This document shows positions 26,150 through 35,292 of a DNA stretch of 64,000 bases, piece after piece (the first letter of the stretch is position 1; each line of letters starts with the position of its first letter). The notes under the pieces were generated by a model. The model made no database searches. It was given only the letters and a program-made list of their open reading frames with translations, and had not been told where the DNA came from. Both the position numbers and the translations under genes were made by a program. Source of the DNA: Halobacillus halophilus (lineage in GTDB: Bacteria; Bacillota; Bacilli; Bacillales; Halobacillaceae); the NCBI RefSeq assembly GCF_020171985.1, contig NZ_JAIVAL010000003.1, positions 62,001 through 126,000 on the forward strand. Direction: 5' to 3'.

Positions 26150-26161
26150 GAAACCGGTTTC
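26150..26161. promoter_or_regulatory. LacI-type operator, transporter operon (promoter-distal)
   Basis: GAAACCGGTTTC, a perfect 12-bp palindrome identical to that at 16272. It lies about 95 bases after the predicted transcript start on the minus strand. Confidence 0.72.
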
Positions 26162-26203
26162 CGTTCTGCTTAAAAAAAGAGAAAACCTTATTAAAACTGT
26201 TTC

Positions 26204-26215
26204 GAAACCGGTTTC
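26204..26215. promoter_or_regulatory. LacI-type operator, transporter operon (promoter-proximal)
   Basis: A second GAAACCGGTTTC, flanked as TTCGAAACCGGTTTCCG, about 41 bases after the predicted transcript start and 54 bp from the distal site. Confidence 0.74.
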
Positions 26216-26257
26216 CGGTTGGTGTAAAAAAAATAGCCCTTCGTTTAACTTACTTTG

Positions 26258-26286
26258 ATTATAAGACGTAATGTATCCGTTTTCAA
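26258..26286 (-). promoter_or_regulatory. Sigma-A promoter of the glucan transporter operon
   Basis: Minus strand: TTGAAA (26286-26281), exactly 17 bp, TATAAT (26263-26258). A near-ideal vegetative promoter about 170 bp before the binding-protein start. Confidence 0.78.
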
Positions 26287-26304
26287 GGGTTTTTTACAAA
26301 AAAA

Positions 26305-26316
26305 GAAACCGCTTTC
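26305..26316. promoter_or_regulatory. Hybrid LacI-type operator upstream of transporter promoter
   Basis: GAAACCGCTTTC joins the left half of the GAAACCGGTTTC class to the right half of the GAAAGCGCTTTC class. It sits 101 bp upstream of the proximal operator, so looping across the promoter is possible. Confidence 0.5.
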
Positions 26317-26435
26317 GACTTTGCAGCTTCGGGAGAAGGGTTTTAACCACCCATTCTGTTCATTAATTTGACTGTTTTTATCATAAGATGTTTGTACCTT
26401 GGGCGTCTTTTAGGTGAATGCATCTGCCGCATCCT

Positions 26436-26463
26436 AAAAAAACAGCCTCCGTAGAGACTGTTT
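26436..26463 (-). terminator. Terminator of the LCP gene
   Basis: Minus strand: AACAGTCTC, loop TACG, GAGGCTGTT, then seven T. It overlaps the last bases before the LCP stop region. Confidence 0.8.
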
Positions 26464-26468
26464 TGTAC

Positions 26469-27416
26469 TTAAGAACTATATTCTTTTATCATTTCCTGTA
26501 CGTTTTCTACTTCTTTATCCGGCACTTGAAGATAATAGATGCCATCGATTTTTGTACCGCTTCCTGTCATCTGGTACGTGGTCATATTTTCGCGGGCACT
26601 TCGATAATTCATCAACATATTCTGCATCGTACTGAAGTCCATATTCGTCGTCACATTGTCACCAAGAACATCCATAATGTCCCCGATTTTATTCACGGAT
26701 CCGACACTTGCGCCTTTATCGATAATTCCCTGAATGACTTTACGCTGGCGTTCGTTTCGCCCAAAATCACCATTCGGATCCTGGTACCTCATGCGCACGT
26801 ATCCCATCGTCTTCTCGCCATTCATCTCGATATTACCCTTTTCATATTCATATCCTTTTTCATAATAACCGGTATCGGTCCAGCTCAGTTCATTATCTAC
26901 GGTTATTCCACCTACTGCATCGACCATTTCTGATAAACCTTCCATGTTCATCTTCACATAATAATCGAGTTCGAAGTCCAGAAAGTTCTCGACGGTATTT
27001 ACCGCCATATCGGTCCCTCCAAACGCGTATGCATGGTTAATCTTATCAAGGTTGCCGGCCTGCGGATCATCGCCGACCATTTCGGTCCTCGTATCACGAG
27101 GGATACTAATGAGCTGACTTCGGTTGTTCTCGGGATCGACAGACAACACCATCAGGGCATCCGAACGACCACGGTCCCCGCTTCTCTCATCCACTCCCAT
27201 CAAGAGGATATTCAGCGGTTCTTTTTCTTTCATTTTCTTCGTGGTGACTTCCGTATCAATAGCTGTTACTTGTTCTTGCATTTTTTTATCAACTGTATTT
27301 TTTGCACCACTATAGATGGTATAGGCGTACACGCCCCCGCCAATCAATAGGAATGCCAGTAAAAGGAGCGGGATTTTCCACCATTTCCCCTTTTTTAACC
27401 TAGAAGAACGAGACAT
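26469..27416 (-). CDS. LytR-CpsA-Psr (LCP) wall-polymer ligase
   Basis: A 315-residue membrane-anchored enzyme: basic N-terminus, one membrane helix (about 13-33), then an extracellular LCP domain. Motifs include ILLMGVDERSGDRGRSDALM with the conserved Asp/Arg, SIPRDTRTEM, DKINHAYAFGG and VRMRYQDPNGDFGRNERQRK. LCP proteins transfer teichoic acid or other glycopolymers from lipid carriers to peptidoglycan (TagU/TagT/TagV group). GGAG precedes ATG by about ten bases. A secreted lysozyme-like gene lies next on the same strand, another wall-related function. Confidence 0.92.
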   Translation of the reverse strand: MSRSSRLKKGKWWKIPLLLLAFLLIGGGVYAYTIYSGAKNTVDKKMQEQVTAIDTEVTTKKMKEKEPLNILLMGVDERSGDRGRSDALMVLSVDPENNRSQLISIPRDTRTEMVGDDPQAGNLDKINHAYAFGGTDMAVNTVENFLDFELDYYVKMNMEGLSEMVDAVGGITVDNELSWTDTGYYEKGYEYEKGNIEMNGEKTMGYVRMRYQDPNGDFGRNERQRKVIQGIIDKGASVGSVNKIGDIMDVLGDNVTTNMDFSTMQNMLMNYRSARENMTTYQMTGSGTKIDGIYYLQVPDKEVENVQEMIKEYSS

Positions 27417-27548
27417 TTATTCTTCACTCCAGATTCTATCTAAATTTCACACTATTTCCATTATATCTATCAACCTGCCATTCTACAAGATTATTTAAGA
27501 TATTACAAAAAGTAGTATAAAGGAAACGAATATAGGAACGGTGCACAC

Positions 27549-27601
27549 AAAAAACCCCATCCCTCTACAGACTAGTAGACGCTCGCCTATATAGGAATGG
27601 G
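27549..27601 (-). terminator. Terminator of lysozyme-like gene
   Basis: Minus strand: CCCATTCCT ... AGGGATGGGG followed by TTTTTTG. The outer arms are imperfect and the loop is long. Confidence 0.65.
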
Positions 27602-27621
27602 ATCCGGCTTGTTAGGAATGG

Positions 27622-28299
27622 TCACTCAAAGTACTTAAGAATTTCACCAACATAATTAAAATCTCCGTAACACGCATTTAATTCTGCTTCTTCGGGTGTG
27701 CGGCAGGTGTAATGGCCGGAATCTTTTAAGCTCGTAAACATTTTCTGAGAATAACGGATGGCCAGCTTCTTCGTGTAAGCTCCTCCATTATCTTTTACAT
27801 AATCAATAAAACCATTACCGAAGTTATAGGATTGCAAAGCCAATTTCACATCATCATTGGCCTGTTTTAGAACTTCAGAAAAATAGTAAACACCCTGTTT
27901 AATGGACTTTGAGGGTTCGTCAATACACCCGGTTTCACCGCACAAGGACTCAGAAGCCTGCATCGGGTCCTCTCCCCTACCTTGAGACTCCTGCATCATC
28001 AGGGCCATAATCAAATTGGAGTAATCCTCCACCTCATAAGACGCAGCGTGTTTTTCAATTTGTTCTTCGTATTGCTGTACACTCTCTGAAACGTCAGGGG
28101 TTTCTGCAATCGGGAATTGCTCGCCGTCATAACTGATTTTGATAATGTCTTCTTCGGTCTCTTCTGCGTTTCCTTCAGGCATTTCAGTGGTATCTTTCGT
28201 AGAGGTTTGATCAGTAGAACGAGATGTAATAAGAAGCAGGGACAGAATTAAAATAAAGCTGGAGCAGGCCATTAAAATAAAAAAGGTTTGTCGTTTCAT
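27622..28299 (-). CDS. Secreted lysozyme-like (CwlT N-domain type) protein
   Basis: A 225-residue protein with a membrane/signal helix (about 5-25), an acidic Thr/Glu linker, then a lysozyme-like domain of the kind found at the N-terminus of CwlT and conjugation-associated hydrolases. It has YSNLIMALMMQESQGRGED with the likely catalytic Glu, MQASESLCG, SIKQGVYYFSEVL and LALQSYNFGNGFIDYV. In CwlT this domain is fused to NlpC/P60, whereas here it stands alone. It would cut peptidoglycan glycan strands outside the membrane. AGGAGG precedes ATG. There is no conjugation gene nearby, so a housekeeping role is more likely. Confidence 0.85.
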   Translation of the reverse strand: MKRQTFFILMACSSFILILSLLLITSRSTDQTSTKDTTEMPEGNAEETEEDIIKISYDGEQFPIAETPDVSESVQQYEEQIEKHAASYEVEDYSNLIMALMMQESQGRGEDPMQASESLCGETGCIDEPSKSIKQGVYYFSEVLKQANDDVKLALQSYNFGNGFIDYVKDNGGAYTKKLAIRYSQKMFTSLKDSGHYTCRTPEEAELNACYGDFNYVGEILKYFE

Positions 28300-28490
28300 A
28301 TGATAAAACGCCTCCTATTCATCTATTACCCCAAAAAATGAAAAATTATCCATTTTTAATAGTGGCAGCCTATCTTGTATCTTTATCACCATAGAACGCT
28401 TGAGGCTATAGATAGCGAGCATATACCTTGAAGTTGAGATATCCCCGACTTATGATGTGGAAGTAGACCAAAAGGAAAGGGAGTGGAAAC

Positions 28491-29600
28491 ATGAAATTTG
28501 AACATCTATTCTCAGATATACATCTAAAAAACGTGTCCTTAACCAATCGCTTCGTTGTGGCACCTATGACGCGGATCAGCGCTTTCGATAACGGTCATGC
28601 GAATGAAAAGATGAGACGTTATTATGAAAGGTTCGCTAAAGGCGGCTTCAGCACGATTATCACAGAAGGCATTTATACGGATGAAAAATACAGTCAGGGC
28701 TATTACAATCAACCAGGGCTTGCGAATGTTGAACAGATGAAGACCTGGGAACCTGTAGTGGAAACCGTGCATCAAGAAGGCGCTCACTTAATCGCCCAGC
28801 TTATGCATGCTGGTGGACAAAGTCAGGGTAATGCCTATACGGATGAGACGATTGCTCCTTCAGAAAACGCACCGAAAGGCGAACAACTTGGTTTTTACGG
28901 TGGTTCTGGTCCTTTCCCGACCCCAAAGAAAATGACGGAAGAAGATATTCAACAAGTGAAAGAATCTTTTGTTCAAAGCGCACAGAGAGCCAAGAGCGCA
29001 GGCTTCGATGGCGTAGAGCTTCACGGCGCGAACGGATACCTGCTTGATCAATTCTTAACCGATTATCTGAACGATCGAGATGATCAGTATGGCGGTTCTG
29101 TTGAAAATCGTCTCCGCTTGTTCATAGAAGTCATTCAAGATGTCCGTGAAGCTGTGGGTGAAGAATTTATAGTAGGAATTCGCATGTCTCAAATAAAAGT
29201 ATCAGACCCTGAACATAAATGGACCGATGGCGAGGATGAAGCTGAGTATATTTTTTCAACCCTCGGAAACAGCTCTCTCGACTATATCCACGTGACAGAT
29301 GGGGATGGTTCCGCTCCTTCATTCGGAACGGACAGCCGTACGTTAGCTCAGGCAGCGAAAGACTTTAGTGGACTTCCTGTCATCGCGAACGGTAAACTGG
29401 GCGACCCTGTAAAAGCGGAGAAAGTACTGGAAGGCAAACAGGCCGATCTAGTCTCGCTAGGTACCAGTGCACTTGCCAACCCGGATCTTCCGAATAAAAT
29501 TCAGCTTGGGCAGGACTTAAATGAATTCGATTTCGAATCTACACTATTGCCTCAGGCTGACATCAAGGATCATGAATTACAAGTGGAACTCGTTAAATAA
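28491..29600 (+). CDS. Old-yellow-enzyme-type NADH:flavin oxidoreductase
   Basis: A 369-residue FMN-dependent TIM-barrel enzyme. The OYE signatures are clear: NRFVVAPMTRISA, AQLMHAGGQSQ, GVELHGANGYLLDQF followed by NDRDDQYGGSVENRLRLF, and the phosphate-binding VIANGKLGDP. Such enzymes reduce activated C=C bonds or nitro groups of electrophiles with NAD(P)H, often for detoxification. It lacks the C-terminal iron-sulfur and reductase domains of the larger 2,4-dienoyl-CoA reductase type. Single gene; GGGAGTGG upstream, terminator directly after. Physiological substrate unknown. Confidence 0.9.
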   Translation: MKFEHLFSDIHLKNVSLTNRFVVAPMTRISAFDNGHANEKMRRYYERFAKGGFSTIITEGIYTDEKYSQGYYNQPGLANVEQMKTWEPVVETVHQEGAHLIAQLMHAGGQSQGNAYTDETIAPSENAPKGEQLGFYGGSGPFPTPKKMTEEDIQQVKESFVQSAQRAKSAGFDGVELHGANGYLLDQFLTDYLNDRDDQYGGSVENRLRLFIEVIQDVREAVGEEFIVGIRMSQIKVSDPEHKWTDGEDEAEYIFSTLGNSSLDYIHVTDGDGSAPSFGTDSRTLAQAAKDFSGLPVIANGKLGDPVKAEKVLEGKQADLVSLGTSALANPDLPNKIQLGQDLNEFDFESTLLPQADIKDHELQVELVK

Positions 29601-29606
29601 CCAATG

Positions 29607-29648
29607 AAAAAAGCTGTTCTCCTTTTCGAAAAGGAGAGCAGCTTTTTT
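29607..29648 (+). terminator. Terminator after OYE gene
   Basis: AAAAAGCTGTTCTCCTTTT, loop CGAA, AAGGAGAGCAGCTTTTTT: a long, nearly perfect stem usable on both strands. Confidence 0.9.
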
Positions 29649-29722
29649 GTACCATTTACTAATCTATTTTCAGTGCAGTTGATTGATTTTTCATAAGAAA
29701 CTTATTGAAGTATAGGGCCGAA

Positions 29723-30242
29723 TTGTTGAAGACTCAGTTTCGAGATACTTGATGAGATTAAGGTCCTGCGGGGGACGATTTCGCTTTCCGCGGGCATGTG
29801 CTGAGCCTCCTCGAGCTAACGCTCTCCGGGGTCTCACCGATCATGTTCATCCCGCAGGAGTCTTCATCGTCCCCCTCCGGACCTTGCCCATTCAGAAGCT
29901 CGAAACCACTTCATACATTACCTACGTGTTGAGACATTAGAAAATATGGTTATACACCTATTTTTAGGTATAATGAATCCCAATAGCTTGTCATAAAACC
30001 ATTTAATGTAAATTAAGGAGAAAATCTTTCCTCTTCTGTAAAGGTTCGTTCACAAAATTATAGTTGGGTTGGTGGGGAAATAGCGAGACTCCCATGGGAG
30101 AAGGGACTAGGTGAGATCCCACAGGGAGTGAAACGAGCGAGGAAGCTCACCGTTCCCCCATAGGAAAGCGAGTTATTTCCCCACCAGCCCTTATCCATCT
30201 AACGTAACGGACCCATTTATCTCGAAACTGAGTCTTCAACAA
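29723..30242. repeat. Composite intergenic repeat, copy A (520 bp, perfect terminal inverted repeats)
   Basis: The outer ends, 29723-29747 and 30218-30242, are a perfect 25-bp inverted repeat (core TTGAAGACTCAGTTTCGAGA). Inside are two hairpin blocks: 29760-29884, whose ends AAGGTCC and GGACCTT and GGGGGACGAT/ATCGTCCCCC pair, and 30071-30185, with GGTGGGGAAATA and TATTTCCCCACC pairing. Each block holds a related GC-rich core (GGTGAGAYCCC to GAGGARGCTC) in opposite orientation, at 29803-29838 (minus) and 30110-30148 (plus). No transposase is encoded. Copies B (45.5 kb) and C (53.75 kb) share the ends. It fills most of the 795-bp gap before the gene at 30396. Confidence 0.8.
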
Positions 30243-30395
30243 ATGGGAGCTTATGTTCAAGATGGAAATGGGGATTAACATAGTCTATTGATTAAATACT
30301 ATTTACTATATAAGTATAATTTTTCCTAAATGCGTTTTTATACTTCGCTTTCTGGGTAATAAAAGTGGAGGAATTAGTAAACAGGGGTGATCATC

Positions 30396-31652
30396 ATGGG
30401 AATATCATCAATGAAATTAGGTTTGATTGCACCTCCAGGATACCCTAAAGAACTAGGGGAGAAACTGGAGCAAGAATTGCCTGAATGGCTCAGCTATTAC
30501 GTAGATGACGAATATAACTGGGAAGTAGAATATGTTATCAATCCTCTTACAGGAGTAACTGAAGATTCTATAGAAGTATTAAATGCAACTATGGATAAAA
30601 AAGAGGAAGAGAACTGGGACTTTTCCGTATGCATCACCGACCTTCCTTTATTCAATAATGAAAGACTAATCGTTGCTGAAGGTAATGAGGAAGGACATGT
30701 TGCCCTTATCAGTCTGCCTAGTCTGGGTTCGACCCCAATGGTTAAGCGCGTCCGAGAATCAATCTTACAGTTAGTCAACGAAATGTATTACGGAAGCTCG
30801 GAAGAAGAACGGGAAGAGGCAGAGGAAAGAATCCAGTCTAAAGACCGGGAAGACCATCACGAGTTGCGTAATAAAAACTCTACAAGTCTCGTCGGGAAGC
30901 GTGCATTCGAACGACTTTCTCCTATTCGACGCGAAACCCCAGACGAAAAGGAATCAAACGTCGATGTCCGCTTTCTGGTGAACTCCCAGGGCAGCGGAGC
31001 CTTACGTTTAATAACCGGAATGGTGCGGGCTAACCGGCCGTGGGCGATGTTTCCAGCCTTTATGAAAGTCATTGTCATCGCCTTTACCACAGGAGCCTAC
31101 GCCCTCGTTTTCCCTACCCTATGGCAGCTAGCCAACAATTACGATGTCTGGCGGATGTTCATGCTGTCAATCGTCTCGATCCTGGCCATGGTCGGATGGG
31201 TAGTTGTCGCGCACAATTTATGGGAAAAACCCAATAAGGAACGTGCGGATATCATCCGTAAGTTCTACAATACCGCAACGCTTCTGACGCTTTTTATCAC
31301 CGTTAGTTTATATTACACGCTTTTATTTGTCTTGTTTTCCATCGCTGTCATCATGATTATTCCGATTGGTATGCTTGATTCACAGTTGTCAGGCTCAGTC
31401 GGGTACAGTCATTATTTTTATATAGCATGGACGGCAACGAGCATTTCAACTATTATTGGTGCGCTGGGATCGGTACTGGAAAATGAAGAGGTCGTCCTGT
31501 CTTCTACTTATGGGTACCGCCAACGCCAGCGTTATAAACAGATTAAACAAGCAGAGGAAGAAAAGCAGGAAGCTGAACAAGAGAAAAAAGAAGCTGCTGA
31601 AGAAAAGAAAGAAGCGGCTCAGGAGAAAAAGAACGCCCAAAAGGTCAGCTGA
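30396..31652 (+). CDS. Membrane protein with cytosolic N-domain and coiled-coil tail, unknown function
   Basis: A 418-residue protein I do not recognise. Residues 1-210 are soluble and open with a beta-alpha pattern (KLGLIAPPGYPKELGEKLEQ, then WDFSVCITDLPLFNN and GHVALISLPSLGST). Four membrane segments follow (about 223-360), and the last 40 residues are a repetitive Lys/Glu/Ala helix (EKKEAAEEKKEAAQEKKNAQ) likely to form a coiled coil. Start chosen at ATG 30396, which follows GGGGTGATC, not the GTG three codons earlier. It is a single gene, flanked by repeat copy A and a strong terminator. Confidence 0.8.
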   Translation: MGISSMKLGLIAPPGYPKELGEKLEQELPEWLSYYVDDEYNWEVEYVINPLTGVTEDSIEVLNATMDKKEEENWDFSVCITDLPLFNNERLIVAEGNEEGHVALISLPSLGSTPMVKRVRESILQLVNEMYYGSSEEEREEAEERIQSKDREDHHELRNKNSTSLVGKRAFERLSPIRRETPDEKESNVDVRFLVNSQGSGALRLITGMVRANRPWAMFPAFMKVIVIAFTTGAYALVFPTLWQLANNYDVWRMFMLSIVSILAMVGWVVVAHNLWEKPNKERADIIRKFYNTATLLTLFITVSLYYTLLFVLFSIAVIMIIPIGMLDSQLSGSVGYSHYFYIAWTATSISTIIGALGSVLENEEVVLSSTYGYRQRQRYKQIKQAEEEKQEAEQEKKEAAEEKKEAAQEKKNAQKVS

Positions 31653-31704
31653 TCAAGTCCGTGCGCGTGGTCTATTTTCTACCAATTGCACAATATAACC
31701 TTCT

Positions 31705-31748
31705 AAAAAAACGGGGACTGGTTCTATAAAGAACCAGTCCCCGTTTTT
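31705..31748. terminator. Bidirectional terminator
   Basis: AAAAACGGGGACTGGTTC and GAACCAGTCCCCGTTTTT, an 18-bp perfect stem with A and T runs on both sides, between the convergent genes ending at 31652 and 31770. Confidence 0.93.
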
Positions 31749-31769
31749 ATCTGCAGACGTATGAAGTAA

Positions 31770-31973
31770 TCAAGCACTTACTCCATAGGTAAGAATAAGA
31801 AAGCTGCTCAGCCAAACCACAATGCCTATTTGAGTTACCACATACATAACCCGTTCGAAAGACGACAATCCTCTTTCCTTCTTTGTTTTTTTCAGCTGGC
31901 GAACATAAAAGAGTGAACATAAAAGCAGAACAGCTATCGAAATTTCATAAGCGTTCTCTAAGAAACCTATCAT
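31770..31973 (-). CDS. Small two-helix membrane protein
   Basis: A 67-residue protein with two membrane helices (about 9-25 and 45-64) joined by a basic loop (RQLKKTKKERG). The start at 31973 is fixed by GGAGGAG; an in-frame ATG 16 codons upstream has no such site. No family recognised. It lies downstream of, but about 100 bp apart from, the ars genes on the same strand. Confidence 0.65.
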   Translation of the reverse strand: MIGFLENAYEISIAVLLLCSLFYVRQLKKTKKERGLSSFERVMYVVTQIGIVVWLSSFLILTYGVSA

Positions 31974-32073
31974 GTCACTCTCCTCCTTGTAGCCGTTTTG
32001 AACAAAACATATTGTAAACAATGTAACATACTACGTCTAAAAAAAGGAATAATTTGGATTAAATCCTTACTAT

Positions 32074-32499
32074 CTATTCTCCCTTTTCAGCAAAACGCTG
32101 AATTCGCTCACCAATTTGGTCGCGAACTCTTTGGAAAACGGCCCATTTTTCTTCTTCCGTTCCTTCTGCTTTAGCTGGATCATCAAATCCCCAGTGGTAG
32201 CGCTCGACATGCGGTGGAGTCATTGGACATTTATCATTGGCATCCCCGCACAGCGTAATTGCGTAGGCTGCGTTGTTCAGGGTATCAGGATCAATAATAT
32301 CGGAAGTTTGATCCGAAATATCAATATCCACTTCGCTCATCGCTTTTACCGCGTTTGGGTTGAGTCCATGAGCTTCAATTCCGGCAGAACGGACGTCGTA
32401 CTTATCCCCTAGATATTCTTTTCCAAATCCTTCAGCCATCTGGCTGCGGCAGGAGTTTCCTGTACATAGAAAGTAAACAACTGGTTTTTCAGACATCAT
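32074..32499 (-). CDS. arsC: Arsenate reductase (thioredoxin-coupled)
   Basis: A 141-residue low-molecular-weight phosphatase-fold enzyme that reduces arsenate to arsenite using three cysteines. The P-loop cysteine is in [15 protein letters not shown] near the N-terminus and the two relay cysteines are in [14 protein letters not shown] (spacing as in Bacillus/Staphylococcus ArsC). GGAG lies six bases before ATG 32499; an ATG ten codons upstream is less likely. It is the third gene of arsR-arsB-arsC, 57 bp after arsB. Confidence 0.93.
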   Translation of the reverse strand: MMSEKPVVYFLCTGNSCRSQMAEGFGKEYLGDKYDVRSAGIEAHGLNPNAVKAMSEVDIDISDQTSDIIDPDTLNNAAYAITLCGDANDKCPMTPPHVERYHWGFDDPAKAEGTEEEKWAVFQRVRDQIGERIQRFAEKGE

Positions 32500-32556
32500 A
32501 AATTTCTCCTTTTTGTTTCGTTTATCCAAAATAGACCTTTTTTATTAAATAAATAA

Positions 32557-33852
32557 TTAGATGATTAAAAGCCATACATATAATCCGACTAGTGTAATAA
32601 ATAAGGTAGGAACGGTTAGTACAATCCCAACTTTAAAGTAATATCCCCATGAAATACGGAAGCCTTTCATAGAGAGCACATGAAGCCAAAGTAACGTAGC
32701 AAGCGACCCAATCGGCGTAATCTTCGGTCCAAGATCAGAGCCAATCACATTGGCGTAAATGAGGGCTTCCCTCATGGTCCCTGTCGTGGCCGTATCAGAA
32801 ATAGCCAGAGCATCAATCATCACGGTCGGCATGTTATTCATTACGGATGAGAGAATCGCGGCAATGAATCCCATCGATATGGTTCCTACAAATAACCCCT
32901 GGTCTGCTGCCGCCTGAATGACACTGGCTAACATATCGGTTAATCCAACATTCCGCAGTCCATAAACGACGACATACATCCCTAACGAGAAGAACACAAT
33001 CGCCCATGGAGCGCCTTTAACAACTTCTCCCGTCTTCACAGCGGCACTTCTTTGAGCCATGATTAGAAAGAATATAGCTACAATTCCAGCAATGATGGAA
33101 ACCGGAATTCCGAGCGGCTCACTTGCGAAGTAACCGACTAAAAGTACGGCTAAGACTGCCCAGGACATACGGAACATTTTGTGGTCCTGGATCGCTTCAT
33201 TCGGCTTCTTCAGCTGGGATAAATCATAGCTCTCCGGAATACTTTTTCTGAAGAATACAAATAACACAAGAATACTCGCCACTAATGAAAATAGATTGGG
33301 AACGATCATTCTAGATGCGTATTCAATAAAACCGATATCAAAGAAATCGGCAGAAACAATGTTTACCAGATTACTGACTATCAAAGGCAATGAAGTCGTA
33401 TCCGCGATAAATCCACTCGCCATAATAAACGGCAGAATCATAGCCTCCTTGAAATTTAAATTCCGAACCATGGCGAGCACGATTGGGGTTAAGATTAAGG
33501 CTGCCCCATCATTTGCGAATAAAGCGGCTACAACAGCGCCGAGCAGCGTGACGTAAATAAACATCCGTCTGCCATCGCCTTTAGCCACGCGAGCCATATG
33601 TAGAGCGGCCCATTCAAAAAAGCCGATTTCATCAAGAATTAAGGAAATAATGATAATCGCGACAAAGGCGAGTGTCGCGTTCCAGACGATATCGGTGACG
33701 GCGAGTACATCATTAAAATCCACAACGCCAAAGAGTAAGGCTAAGACGGCGCCGGCACAGGCCGACCAGCCGATCCCCAGATTCTTAGGCTGCCAAATAA
33801 CGAAAACTAATGTAAGTAAAAAAATGATGGTTGCTACAATTGCTAAATTCAA
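32557..33852 (-). CDS. arsB: Arsenite efflux permease
   Basis: A 431-residue membrane protein with about 12 segments, of the ArsB/NhaD ion-transporter superfamily. The motifs [20 protein letters not shown] and [17 protein letters not shown] are the ArsB hallmarks, and the C-terminal [20 protein letters not shown] is also diagnostic. It extrudes arsenite or antimonite using the membrane potential. The start is TTG (33850-33852) with GGGGGA five bases upstream. It follows arsR by 13 bp, with arsC after it, so all three are one operon under ArsR. Confidence 0.94.
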   Translation of the reverse strand: MNLAIVATIIFLLTLVFVIWQPKNLGIGWSACAGAVLALLFGVVDFNDVLAVTDIVWNATLAFVAIIIISLILDEIGFFEWAALHMARVAKGDGRRMFIYVTLLGAVVAALFANDGAALILTPIVLAMVRNLNFKEAMILPFIMASGFIADTTSLPLIVSNLVNIVSADFFDIGFIEYASRMIVPNLFSLVASILVLFVFFRKSIPESYDLSQLKKPNEAIQDHKMFRMSWAVLAVLLVGYFASEPLGIPVSIIAGIVAIFFLIMAQRSAAVKTGEVVKGAPWAIVFFSLGMYVVVYGLRNVGLTDMLASVIQAAADQGLFVGTISMGFIAAILSSVMNNMPTVMIDALAISDTATTGTMREALIYANVIGSDLGPKITPIGSLATLLWLHVLSMKGFRISWGYYFKVGIVLTVPTLFITLVGLYVWLLII

Positions 33853-33865
33853 AAGAATCCCCCTG

Positions 33866-34210
33866 CTACTTGCATTGGATGCGTAAACCGGCTTCGTCCA
33901 ATGCTGCTAACTTTTCTTTCTGATCCGGTATTTGTTCTAATAATTGCTGTATGATTGGATAGGTTTCATGCTGATCATTTAAGGAATAGAAAATCCACTG
34001 ACCTTTCCGCTTTTCTTTTACAAGTCCAGCGTCTCTTAATTTTCTAAGATGCTGACTTACAGAAGGCTGGCTCATCTCTAATACTTCAACAAATTCACAA
34101 ACACAGCACTCCCCATCCTTTAGGAGGCCCACAATGGTTAATCGGCTTTTATCTCCTAAAAGCTTCAGCGTTTTAGCTGCATCTTCGATCTGTATGATGG
34201 TTTGTTCCAT
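33866..34210 (-). CDS. arsR: ArsR-type metalloregulator
   Basis: A 114-residue winged-helix repressor. The metal-binding thiolates are in [20 protein letters not shown], the alpha-3 site used by R773-type ArsR for arsenite, and the recognition helix [18 protein letters not shown] follows directly. Binding of arsenite should release it from DNA and open arsRBC. An extra C-terminal cysteine is present (IQCK). First gene of the operon; a dyad operator lies 22-41 bp upstream of its start. Confidence 0.93.
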   Translation of the reverse strand: MEQTIIQIEDAAKTLKLLGDKSRLTIVGLLKDGECCVCEFVEVLEMSQPSVSQHLRKLRDAGLVKEKRKGQWIFYSLNDQHETYPIIQQLLEQIPDQKEKLAALDEAGLRIQCK

Positions 34211-34231
34211 AACATCACCTCGGAAATCAGT

Positions 34232-34251
34232 ATATAAGTATATGCTTATAT
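34232..34251. promoter_or_regulatory. Operator upstream of arsR
   Basis: ATATAAG-TATATG-CTTATAT, 7-bp perfect arms, in the arsR promoter region. It is a typical AT-rich imperfect dyad for an ArsR/SmtB-family repressor. Confidence 0.65.
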
Positions 34252-34342
34252 TTGCAACAAGAAATTCATTTCATGATTCTCACCATATAGGAATACCATA
34301 GGTACAATAACAGATGTTTTACCTTGGAATAGGAGGATTCAT

Positions 34343-35176
34343 ATGATCCAAGTAGCCGGACAACCTTTTCAATCAAGTAACTACTGGAATACGGATGAAG
34401 TGGGAAAGGTCATCATCGAAGCGATGCAGGAGGCTCAGGACCTATACTCTTTTTCTTCAGAAAGGGAACTTTCCTTTGTAATCAAAGCCAGAAAAAACAT
34501 CATTCAAAGCGCAACGCAAATGGATCAGGGAGAATCATCCTTTGCCACCTTTAAGAGATCCCGCTGCAATCCGGAATATTGGAATCTGACAGAAGCGGGC
34601 GGGTTCCTATTGAAGCCTCAAGTGACCCCATCAGATGCGATTTTCGATATTTTTAAAAATAGTGATCTCTATAAATTCGAATGCGCAACTGCGTGCGTCA
34701 TCAACTTTTACCATGGTATCCTGCTGACAATAGGCAGTCTCTCCTTTAACAACCTCTTTCCGAGACTCTATTTATACAGCTGGTACACGGATGAGGACCT
34801 CGGGCTATATTCTTTTTATGCCGATCATTATGTTCCGGGAGATGTAGTCTATTTTAATAATCCGGACTTTGCCGCTGAAACTCCCTGGTTAAGAGGGATT
34901 AATGCAATTGCCATGGGAAATGGCCGTTTTTTTGGACATGGATTCGGTATAAGAACCGCTAATCAGATGATTGAAGCGCTGAACAAAAAAAGAAAGCCGG
35001 ATAGTCAGCAATCTGCCTATCTGGCAAGCTTAATTACACGACCTTCTTTCAATCAATTAGCTCATTTCTCTGGCGGTGGTCGCGCTAAAATGGCTTCCAT
35101 CATCGTCCACCATAACAAAAACTCTATCTCATATATTAGCTATCTATTTGAGCTGAGTTATAAACTGAAGCATTGA
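34343..35176 (+). CDS. tgl: Spore-coat protein-glutamine gamma-glutamyltransferase
   Basis: A 277-residue transglutaminase of the Bacillus Tgl type, slightly longer than the 245-residue B. subtilis enzyme. The catalytic cysteine is in KFECATACVINFYHG (about residue 114). The region with YSWYTDEDLGLY and DHYVPGDVVYFNNPDF matches, as does GNGRFFGHGFGI. Tgl cross-links coat proteins through Gln-Lys isopeptide bonds late in sporulation. TAGGAGG precedes ATG. Its neighbour downstream encodes a small YjcZ-like protein that could also be spore-associated. Confidence 0.92.
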   Translation: MIQVAGQPFQSSNYWNTDEVGKVIIEAMQEAQDLYSFSSERELSFVIKARKNIIQSATQMDQGESSFATFKRSRCNPEYWNLTEAGGFLLKPQVTPSDAIFDIFKNSDLYKFECATACVINFYHGILLTIGSLSFNNLFPRLYLYSWYTDEDLGLYSFYADHYVPGDVVYFNNPDFAAETPWLRGINAIAMGNGRFFGHGFGIRTANQMIEALNKKRKPDSQQSAYLASLITRPSFNQLAHFSGGGRAKMASIIVHHNKNSISYISYLFELSYKLKH

Positions 35177-35292
35177 AAAGCGTGGAGTGTGTGGTCGTGA
35201 TACCTACCCATTTTTAACATAGACGGGCTCAACTTTGGGTTAGGCGAGTACTATATAATGACGATCACACAACAAAGAAAGGAAGTTTTCAA

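Noticed and set aside
29749-29940. 63-codon frame inside repeat copy A
   Set aside because: Produced by the GC-rich hairpin block of the repeat; no ribosome-binding site and no plausible protein.
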